Shown here: in pieces, positions 8,428 through 13,880 of the stretch | Layout of the letters: each line of letters opens with the position of its first letter | How positions within the stretch are numbered: position 1 is the stretch's first letter | Assembly: GCA_015486685.1 (NCBI GenBank) | Contig: WFRC01000233.1 | Location: forward strand, 1-13,880 | DNA: 13,880 bases | Direction of reading: 5' to 3' | Origin: Caldifarciminota bacterium | Lineage (GTDB): Bacteria > Hydrothermota > UBA3072 > WFRC01 | Made by a program: the position numbers and the translations under genes | The notes under the pieces: model-generated | Database searches by the model: none | Told to the model about the DNA's origin: nothing | Seen by the model: only the letters and a program-made list of their open reading frames with translations

Positions 8428-9735
8428 ATGAATAAAAAAAATAGAGCCATTTTTATTATAAATGAAATTCTTGTGCTAAATATAGCAATTTTCATTACCT
8501 ATCTTATCCGTTTTGGAGGGGATTTGCCACCGGGAAAATTTCAGCCCTATTTTTATATGGCAATTATTTTAACCCCTGTTTCACTTATAATATTTTATGT
8601 GTTTGAACTTCTTGAAGAAAGTACAATTAAGAATCATGTTCTCCTTATTGAAAAAACAATAGAAGGGGCAACGCTTGCTTACTTCTTACTTATATTTATT
8701 GCTTATTTTCTGAGAATATTCTCTATACCCCGTTCAGTTGTAGTAATATCCTGGGCAATCTGGATTCCAATGGAATATTATTCAAAGGTTTTCTGGGGGA
8801 GGTTGCTAAAAAAGGAGGAAGAGAATATCATACTTATAGGCAAAGAAAAGGAGGTATCCTCTTTTTACAATAAGATTAAACTTTCTATAAAGAGATATAA
8901 TATTATAAATATCTATCAGGGTGTAAAAGATATTTCAAGGATTATAAAGGATATAGAGGAGCACGATATAGATGCTATTATTATAGTTTCCCCGATAAAT
9001 TACAGGGAATTTGTGGAGCAATTTCTGGAAACTTCGCCAAAGAAGGTTCAGATAAAATTGGTGCCTTCTCTATATGAAATAAAGATTTCGAGACCTGATT
9101 TTACAGTAATGGGTGATATACCACTGATTGAAATAACAAGAACGAATCCTTCTTTCTGGTATAATGGAGCAAAAAGGGTGATAGATTTCATATTTTCTAT
9201 TTTATTTATAATTATATCATCTCCCCTCTATATTGTTATTCCTATTTTGATAAAGTTAAGTTCAAAGGGAGATGTGATTTTTAAGCAGGAACGCATTGGT
9301 AAAGGCAAAAAAGGTTTTACGATATACAAATTCAGGACTATGTATGAAAACGCACATAAATTTGGTATGGCTACGGAAAAAAATGACCCCAGGATTACGC
9401 CGATAGGTAGAATTTTAAGGAGATTTCATATAGATGAATTGCCTCAGTTATTCAATGTCTTAAAGGGGGATATGAGTTTAATTGGTCCCAGACCTGAATG
9501 GGAAGAGTTAGACAGCAAATATGGCTATCATAAGTTGCCTTTCTATGAAGAAAGGTTTTTAGTCAATCCTGGCATTACAGGGTTGGCACAGATTTATGGC
9601 TCTGGCGGATTGGAAACCCACCCTAATATCAAGTTAAAATATGATTTAATGTATGTCTATAATCGTTCAATTACCCTTGATTTTCAGATTATTTTAATGA
9701 CTATGAATAGATTGTTGAGAGGTAAAGGGATATAG
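8428..9735 (+). CDS. Polyprenyl-phosphate sugar-1-phosphate transferase (exopolysaccharide initiating enzyme)
   Basis: Transfers a sugar-1-phosphate from a nucleotide sugar to undecaprenyl phosphate, the first committed step of many surface glycans. 435 aa in the long, WcaJ/WbaP-like layout: about four N-terminal membrane segments within residues 7-116, a soluble nucleotide-fold-like middle, then the catalytic domain from KRVIDF (residue 249) with its re-entrant hydrophobic segment. Motifs: QERIGKGKKGFTIYKFRTM, DPRITPIGRILRRFHIDELP with the catalytic Asp336-Glu337 pair, GDMSLIGPRPEW and PGITGLAQIYG. ATG 8428 has no Shine-Dalgarno and follows a -10 box by 6 nt. It stands alone between tRNA-fMet and the hairpin region. 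The sugar is unknown; the glycosyltransferases at 1-1846 could extend its product. Confidence 0.93.
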   Translation: MNKKNRAIFIINEILVLNIAIFITYLIRFGGDLPPGKFQPYFYMAIILTPVSLIIFYVFELLEESTIKNHVLLIEKTIEGATLAYFLLIFIAYFLRIFSIPRSVVVISWAIWIPMEYYSKVFWGRLLKKEEENIILIGKEKEVSSFYNKIKLSIKRYNIINIYQGVKDISRIIKDIEEHDIDAIIIVSPINYREFVEQFLETSPKKVQIKLVPSLYEIKISRPDFTVMGDIPLIEITRTNPSFWYNGAKRVIDFIFSILFIIISSPLYIVIPILIKLSSKGDVIFKQERIGKGKKGFTIYKFRTMYENAHKFGMATEKNDPRITPIGRILRRFHIDELPQLFNVLKGDMSLIGPRPEWEELDSKYGYHKLPFYEERFLVNPGITGLAQIYGSGGLETHPNIKLKYDLMYVYNRSITLDFQIILMTMNRLLRGKGI

Positions 9736-9880
9736 TCCGAAATTCCGTCGCTTCATTCATCTACACCTGCGGATTTTTCCAGATATGAAATTATCTCACG
9801 TTATGAACAATAACAATTTTTGATACAGGCAGAAGTCATAGCATCACGGAACACTTTTTTTAACCTGGGACTGTATATTA

Positions 9881-9948
9881 AGGAGGAGAAGGGAGGAAAA
9901 ATATTATGAAAGAGTTCATAATGGAAGGAAGAAAGTCCTTCTCCTCCT
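9881..9948. repeat. Nested perfect inverted repeat (12-bp outer, 8-bp inner stem)
   Basis: Outer arms AGGAGGAGAAGG (9881-9892) and CCTTCTCCTCCT (9937-9948) are exact complements. Inside, ATTATGAA (9903-9910) and TTCATAAT (9915-9922) form a second exact stem around a 4-base loop. No T tract follows the hairpin on either strand, so it is not a typical intrinsic terminator for either the sugar transferase or the convergent lipoprotein gene. The rest of 9736-9880 holds no feature I recognise. Confidence 0.75.
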
Positions 9949-9950
9949 AA
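9906..9950 (+). CDS. Possible 14-codon peptide inside the hairpin
   Basis: ATG 9906 opens a frame encoding MKEFIMEGRKSFSS and ending at TAA 9948-9950. GGGAGG at 9891-9896 lies 9 nt upstream, a plausible ribosome site. The whole ORF sits inside the nested inverted repeat, and its last codons form the arm that pairs with the AGGAGG-rich arm. No promoter is evident, and a chance ORF is quite possible. It has no recognised family. Confidence 0.2.
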   Translation: MKEFIMEGRKSFSS

Positions 9951-9960
9951 AAAAAAATAA

Positions 9961-10983
9961 TTACTTTATAGTTCTTTTTTTACAATTTAGTCCCTTTTTA
10001 TATTCTTTTGCAGCCATTTTCTTGTTTCCTAATTCCCTGTAGGCAAATCCTTTGAGGTCATAGGATTCACATTTGTTGGGGTCTATCTTTAATGTTTTGT
10101 CTGCAATTGCGATTGCCTTTTTATAATCTTTCATACGAATATATATTTTGGAAAGTAGAACGTACGCATCTGTATCTGTGGAATCTATTCCCAAAACACT
10201 ATTTAATGACGCAATCGCTTTTTCAAATTTGCTCTGTTTTACCTGTATTACAGCAAGGTCAAACCAGGCATCTCTGTCTTTTGGACTGTTCTTAACAGCC
10301 CTTTGATAAGCCTCTTTTGCCTTATCAAATTTCTTAAGATTAGTATATGCCACGCCAAGGTAAAAATATCCCTTAGGATGGAGTGTGTCCAATTTTACAC
10401 CCTGTTCTAAATAATTAATTGCTTCTTTATATTTTTCATTTTTCACAAAGTATGTTCCAATATTTATATATGCATTGGCATCTTTTGGATTTATCTGGAT
10501 AGCCTTTTTATAGATTTTTACAGCATCGGCTTCTTTGCCAAGCATTGAAAGGAGATACCCATGGTATGTATAGTTTGAAGAAGAATCAGGTGCAATCATT
10601 TCAGCTTTTTTGATAGCTTCAAGCCCTTTTTCATATTTTCCCTGATTGCCAAAGATTATAGCGGTATTGTAATATGAAACCCAATAAGAAAATTTAGTAT
10701 CTTTTCTCATCCTATCAAGGACTAATTCCTTATTTTTTCCTAATGCTATGTTGAACTGTTGTATTGCTTTAACAAATTGTCGTTTTGCAACATATGCCTT
10801 TCCTAACCACAAATATACATCTGGGTTATCAGGTTCTGCTTTTACCGCATTTTGAAACTGTTCAATTGCGGCATCAGGATTGTCCTGTTGAAGATATATC
10901 TTTCCCGATGTCATATATTGGGTTTCACAGCCTGCAATTAAAATTAAAATAGCACCCAAAGTTAAAGAAAAAAGTCTACGCAT
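9961..10983 (-). CDS. TPR-repeat lipoprotein
   Basis: 340 aa. The N-terminus MRRLFSLTLGAILILIAGC is a type II signal peptide with lipobox IAG-Cys19, so the protein is probably lipid-anchored to the cell envelope. From about residue 21 to the end it consists of roughly nine 34-residue tetratricopeptide repeats with the usual W/L-G-Y-A-P pattern (for example AIQINPKDANAYINIGTYF and AVKNSPKDRDAWFDLAV), making a superhelical protein-binding scaffold with no catalytic domain. Start: ATG 10983 has AGGAGG (10995-10990) 6 nt upstream. A longer frame from TTG 11037 is rejected because that TTG is part of the -35 box. It is transcribed divergently from topA and convergently to the sugar transferase. 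Partners are unknown. Confidence 0.88.
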   Translation of the reverse strand: MRRLFSLTLGAILILIAGCETQYMTSGKIYLQQDNPDAAIEQFQNAVKAEPDNPDVYLWLGKAYVAKRQFVKAIQQFNIALGKNKELVLDRMRKDTKFSYWVSYYNTAIIFGNQGKYEKGLEAIKKAEMIAPDSSSNYTYHGYLLSMLGKEADAVKIYKKAIQINPKDANAYINIGTYFVKNEKYKEAINYLEQGVKLDTLHPKGYFYLGVAYTNLKKFDKAKEAYQRAVKNSPKDRDAWFDLAVIQVKQSKFEKAIASLNSVLGIDSTDTDAYVLLSKIYIRMKDYKKAIAIADKTLKIDPNKCESYDLKGFAYRELGNKKMAAKEYKKGLNCKKRTIK

Positions 10984-11009
10984 CCAAAACCTCCTTTTTG
11001 TTTTTCCCT

Positions 11010-11037
11010 TTAATAATAAGAAAAATAGATTTGTCAA
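11010..11037 (-). promoter_or_regulatory. Promoter of the TPR lipoprotein gene
   Basis: On the minus strand, TTGACA (11037-11032), a 16-nt spacer and TATTAA (11015-11010). The transcript would carry a leader of about 20 nt containing the AGGAGG ribosome site, unlike the leaderless genes nearby. Confidence 0.6.
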
Positions 11038-11112
11038 GAGTCTGTCCGAGAATTATCCAAAAAATCTTAAAAAAATTAAAAAATTATGGAGGAGCGATTA
11101 ATAAAAAAAGCC

Positions 11113-11140
11113 TTGACAACTAAAAATTTCTTTCTATACT
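11113..11140 (+). promoter_or_regulatory. Promoter of topA, predicted leaderless
   Basis: TTGACA (11113-11118), a 16-nt spacer and TATACT (11135-11140). Only 6 nt separate the -10 from ATG 11147, and no Shine-Dalgarno is present. Confidence 0.75.
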
Positions 11141-11146
11141 CCTAAG

Positions 11147-13309
11147 ATGAAAAAGTTACTTATCGTTGAATCGCCTACAAAATCAAGAACAATATCACAA
11201 TACTTGAAGGGGGTGAAGGTAATTGCATCCTTTGGCCATATAAAGGATTTACCCACCTCCCGATTGGGTGTAGATATTGAAAATGAGTTTACTCCCAAAT
11301 ACAGGATTATAAAAGGGAAAGAAAAGGTTGTAAAAGAGATAAAAAAGAATGCCAAAGATGCCGATGAGGTATATCTTGGGACTGACCCTGATAGAGAGGG
11401 AGAAGCCATTGCATATCATATTTCTCAGGAAATAAAGAATGATAATATAAAAAGGGTTTTGATGTATGAGATGACAAAAGACGGTGTTCAGGAGGCATTT
11501 AACAATTCGGGGAGCATTGATTATAAAAGGGTAAATTCCCAGATGGCAAGAAGGATTCTGGATAGACTTGTAGGTTATAAGGTATCTCCTATATTGTGGA
11601 AGGTTATCAGAAGAGGGTTGAGTGCGGGCAGGGTTCAAAGTGTTGCCTTGAGATTTATTTGCGAGAGGGAAGAGGTAATTGAGAGTTTTAAGCCAAAAGA
11701 ATATTGGGTTGTTATGGGTGTTTTTATGTCAGATAAGAAGGAATTTACACTAAATCTTTCGAAGATAGATAATAAAAAACCTGAGATTTCATCTGAAAAG
11801 ATATATCAAGAAATAAAAGATAAGATGTTAAAAGAGGCGTTTTCTGTTCTGGGAGTGAAATCGTCAGAGGTAAAGAAGAGACCTCCGCCACCTTATATAA
11901 CAAGCAGTTTGCAACAAGATGCATCAAGATTTTTGAATTTCAGTGCAAAGCAGACAATGGCAACTGCCCAGAGATTATTTGAAGGTGTTGAATTGGGGGA
12001 AAAAGGACAGGTAGGATTGATTACATATATGAGAACGGATGCCGTGAGGGTATCCGAAAAGGCAAAAAAAGAAGCAAAGAGTTATATAAAGGATAAATTT
12101 GGGACAGAATTTATACCGGAAAAACCTTATGTATATAAGAGTAAAGCATCATCACAGGGGGCACACGAAGCAATTAGACCTACATCTGTTGGAAGAAATC
12201 CTGATGCTGTTAAACAATATTTGAAGAGTAATGAATATAGACTATATAAACTCATCTGGAAGAGATTCCTTGCATCACAGATGGCAGAAGCAAGGTATAA
12301 GGTTATAAGCTTAAAGATAAAAGGAGGAAGATTTCTGTTTCAAGGGGAATCGAGGAAGATTGTATTCTCAGGATATAGAAAGGTATTTTCAGAAAGGGAA
12401 GAGGAGGTAAAGGAATTACCTTTGTTGAAAAAGGGAGAAGATGTGCAGATAAAAGAAATTAAAGGGGAGCAAAAATTTACACAGCCGAAATCAAGGTATA
12501 CAGAGGGAACACTTATTAAAGAACTTGAAGCGAAAGGTATCGGCAGACCTTCAACCTATGCACCGATTGTAAGTACAATCCTTGACAGGGGTTATATTAA
12601 AAAGGAAAAGGGTTATCTTTATCCCCTGGAACTCGGAAGAAAAGTAAATAAAATCCTCGTAGAAAAATTCCCCGAGATATTCAATGAAAAATTTACTGCA
12701 CAAATTGAGAAGGAACTGGATGAGGTTGAAACAGGGAAAAAAGAATGGAAAAAGGTGATAGAGGATTTCTTTTTACCATTTTCAAAGAAATTGAAGGATG
12801 TAGAGGAGAATATAGCAGTATTGAAAAAAAACTTTGAACAACCAACAGGGGAAAAATGTCCTGTTTGTGGTGCACCATTAGTAATAAAAGAAGGTAGATA
12901 TGGAAAGTTTATATCCTGTTCACGGTACCCTGAATGTAAGTATAGAAAACCCCTTGATGAAGAGGTGCTGGATGAAAAATGTCCTGTTTGTGGTGCACCT
13001 CTTATAATAAAAAGGGGAAGGTATGGAAAATTTATTGCCTGTTCCCGATATCCGAAATGCAAATATACAAAGCCGTATTCACTCGGGATTAAATGCAGCA
13101 ATTGTGATGGTGAAATTCTGGAGAGGGTTTCAAAAAAGGGAAAGGTATACTATCCCTGTTCAAACCCTGAATGTAAAGAGGTTTATTGGTATAAACCTGT
13201 GCCTGTAAAATGTGAAAAATGCGGGCATCCATTTATGCTTCTAAAAAAATACAAGGGAAAAGAATATCTGGAATGTCCCGAATGCAAATATAGGAAAAAA
13301 TACCCATAA
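11147..13309 (+). CDS. topA: DNA topoisomerase I (type IA)
   Basis: Relaxes negatively supercoiled DNA by single-strand passage through a 5'-phosphotyrosine link. 720 aa. The TOPRIM domain starts with LLIVESPTKS (Glu8) and has TDPDREGEAIAYH with Asp80, Asp82 and Glu84 as metal-site acids. The cleavage domain carries GLITYMRTDAVRVS with the nucleophile Tyr294, followed by the SQGAHEAIRPT motif and GIGRPSTYAPIVSTIL. The C-terminus has four cysteine zinc ribbons starting near Cys571, Cys612, Cys650 and Cys689; the first two are almost identical. The gene has its own promoter and is predicted leaderless. It lacks any reverse-gyrase helicase domain, so if the host is thermophilic, this gene gives no sign of hyperthermophily. 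Confidence 0.97.
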   Translation: MKKLLIVESPTKSRTISQYLKGVKVIASFGHIKDLPTSRLGVDIENEFTPKYRIIKGKEKVVKEIKKNAKDADEVYLGTDPDREGEAIAYHISQEIKNDNIKRVLMYEMTKDGVQEAFNNSGSIDYKRVNSQMARRILDRLVGYKVSPILWKVIRRGLSAGRVQSVALRFICEREEVIESFKPKEYWVVMGVFMSDKKEFTLNLSKIDNKKPEISSEKIYQEIKDKMLKEAFSVLGVKSSEVKKRPPPPYITSSLQQDASRFLNFSAKQTMATAQRLFEGVELGEKGQVGLITYMRTDAVRVSEKAKKEAKSYIKDKFGTEFIPEKPYVYKSKASSQGAHEAIRPTSVGRNPDAVKQYLKSNEYRLYKLIWKRFLASQMAEARYKVISLKIKGGRFLFQGESRKIVFSGYRKVFSEREEEVKELPLLKKGEDVQIKEIKGEQKFTQPKSRYTEGTLIKELEAKGIGRPSTYAPIVSTILDRGYIKKEKGYLYPLELGRKVNKILVEKFPEIFNEKFTAQIEKELDEVETGKKEWKKVIEDFFLPFSKKLKDVEENIAVLKKNFEQPTGEKCPVCGAPLVIKEGRYGKFISCSRYPECKYRKPLDEEVLDEKCPVCGAPLIIKRGRYGKFIACSRYPKCKYTKPYSLGIKCSNCDGEILERVSKKGKVYYPCSNPECKEVYWYKPVPVKCEKCGHPFMLLKKYKGKEYLECPECKYRKKYP

Positions 13310-13370
13310 GAGTATTTTATCCCAACAAAATAATTTGCCAGTCCCATTCCCACCGGTTTAAAATTTTTTC

Positions 13371-13398
13371 TTGACTTTTTTTGTCTGATTATTATTAT
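13371..13398 (+). promoter_or_regulatory. Promoter of the coiled-coil gene, predicted leaderless
   Basis: TTGACT (13371-13376), a 16-nt spacer and TATTAT (13393-13398). The -10 ends 6 nt before ATG 13405, with no Shine-Dalgarno between. An alternative TATTAA at 13396 fits less well. Confidence 0.6.
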
Positions 13399-13404
13399 TA
13401 AGAT

Positions 13405-13880
13405 ATGAAACAAAATGGAATATCACCGGAAATATATAAAGCCATAACCTCTATAGTAGATGAGAGGATGGAGCTCCTTGCTATCGGTAGGGAGGAATTT
13501 AATAAATTAAAGGCAATTGTTAGCGAAATTGCTGAGTCCCAGAAGAAATCGGAAGAAAGGCTTACAAGGATAGAGATTAATCTTGAGACCCTTTCTGAAA
13601 GGGTTGCTGAACTTACTGAGGCACAAAAGAAATCAGAGGAAAGGCTTACAAGGATAGAGATTAATCTTGAGACCCTTTCTGAAAGGGTTGCTGAACTTAC
13701 TGAGGCACAGAAGAAATCAGAGCAGAGAGTTAGTGAACTTACTGAGGCACAGAAGAAATCAGAGGAAAGGCTTACAAGACTTGAAACCAGTGTTGCTGAA
13801 CTTACTGAGGCGCAGAAGAAATCAGAGGAAAGGCTTACAAGACTTGAAACCAGTGTTGCTGAACTTACTGAGGCGCAGAA
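13405..13880 (+). CDS. Coiled-coil repeat protein, 3' end cut by window edge
   Basis: The frame from ATG 13405 is open to the window end (158 full codons). A short non-repetitive N-terminus (MKQNGISPEIYKAITSIVDE) leads into heptad repeats built from ELTEAQKKSEERLTRLE-type units, highly charged with regular leucine/isoleucine spacing, predicting a long parallel coiled coil. The DNA units are nearly identical and differ in length by whole heptads (see repeat entry). The style resembles DUF3782-type proteins of thermophiles, in which variable coiled-coil repeats precede a PD-(D/E)XK nuclease-like domain. That domain would lie beyond the window, so the family name is a guess. The gene follows topA by 95 nt and has its own promoter. 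Confidence 0.75.
   Translation, partial: MKQNGISPEIYKAITSIVDERMELLAIGREEFNKLKAIVSEIAESQKKSEERLTRIEINLETLSERVAELTEAQKKSEERLTRIEINLETLSERVAELTEAQKKSEQRVSELTEAQKKSEERLTRLETSVAELTEAQKKSEERLTRLETSVAELTEAQ
13555..13880 (+). repeat. In-frame tandem DNA repeats encoding whole heptads
   Basis: A 71-bp exact match links 13555-13625 with 13639-13709 (period 84 bp, 28 codons). A 42-bp shift (14 codons) links the segments beginning near 13693 and 13735. A 68-bp exact match links 13750-13817 with 13813-13880 (period 63 bp, 21 codons) and is cut by the window end. All periods are multiples of 21 bp, so each copy adds whole heptads. Confidence 0.9.

Noticed and set aside
10984..11037. Longer N-terminus for the TPR lipoprotein from TTG 11037
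   Set aside because: That TTG is the first three bases of the -35 TTGACA, and the internal ATG 10983 has AGGAGG and begins a perfect lipoprotein signal peptide.
12619..13101. 160-codon minus-strand ORF over topA
   Set aside because: It is a shadow of the repeated zinc-ribbon coding sequence, with low-complexity Ser/Phe content and no ribosome site.
13310..13370. Intrinsic terminator after topA
   Set aside because: There is a T-rich run near 13363 but no stable stem before it.
13555..13880. CRISPR array
   Set aside because: Repeats are directly adjacent, coding, in frame and have no unique spacers.

Overview
The window is AT-rich bacterial DNA with tightly packed genes. Arginine is mostly AGA/AGG and isoleucine often ATA, a codon habit often seen in thermophiles. 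The gene mix fits an uncultured lineage of the WOR-3 / Hydrothermae / FCB-like sort: type IA topoisomerase with zinc ribbons, bacterial initiator tRNA, TPR lipoprotein, degenerate M16-like proteins and a membrane VWA protein. The phylum assignment is an inference from style and is weak.

Layout. (1) 1-1846: two glycosyltransferases, a GT4 cut by the window edge and a GT2, end a surface-polysaccharide operon. (2) 1886-4195: promoter and operon folB-folK-deoxynucleoside kinase-panC, making folate and pantothenate precursors and salvaging deoxynucleosides. (3) 4226-4297: tRNA-Cys(GCA) on the minus strand. (4) 4298-4609: a poorly understood stretch with a strong forward promoter. (5) 4610-8264: three translationally coupled genes, two M16-peptidase-fold proteins without the zinc site and one membrane-anchored VWA protein. 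(6) 8262-8335: initiator tRNA-fMet on the minus strand, overlapping the VWA stop codon. (7) 8428-9735: a polyprenyl-phosphate sugar-1-phosphate transferase that would start glycan assembly and so links in function to the glycosyltransferases of region 1. (8) 9736-9960: a nested hairpin containing a 14-codon ORF. (9) 9961-10983, minus strand: a nine-TPR lipoprotein. (10) 11147-13309: topA with four zinc ribbons. (11) 13405 to the window end: a coiled-coil protein gene built of nearly identical in-frame DNA repeats, cut by the edge.

The most general pattern concerns gene starts. Genes heading transcription units (folB, the sugar transferase, topA and the coiled-coil gene, plus a 27-codon ORF at 4412) have sigma70-type promoters whose -10 hexamer ends only 5-6 nt before the ATG, with no Shine-Dalgarno. 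This predicts leaderless mRNAs. Several internal operon genes and the TPR lipoprotein have clear Shine-Dalgarno sequences. The lineage therefore appears to use two initiation modes, split by position in the operon.

No CRISPR array, insertion sequence, prophage or obvious defence system is visible.
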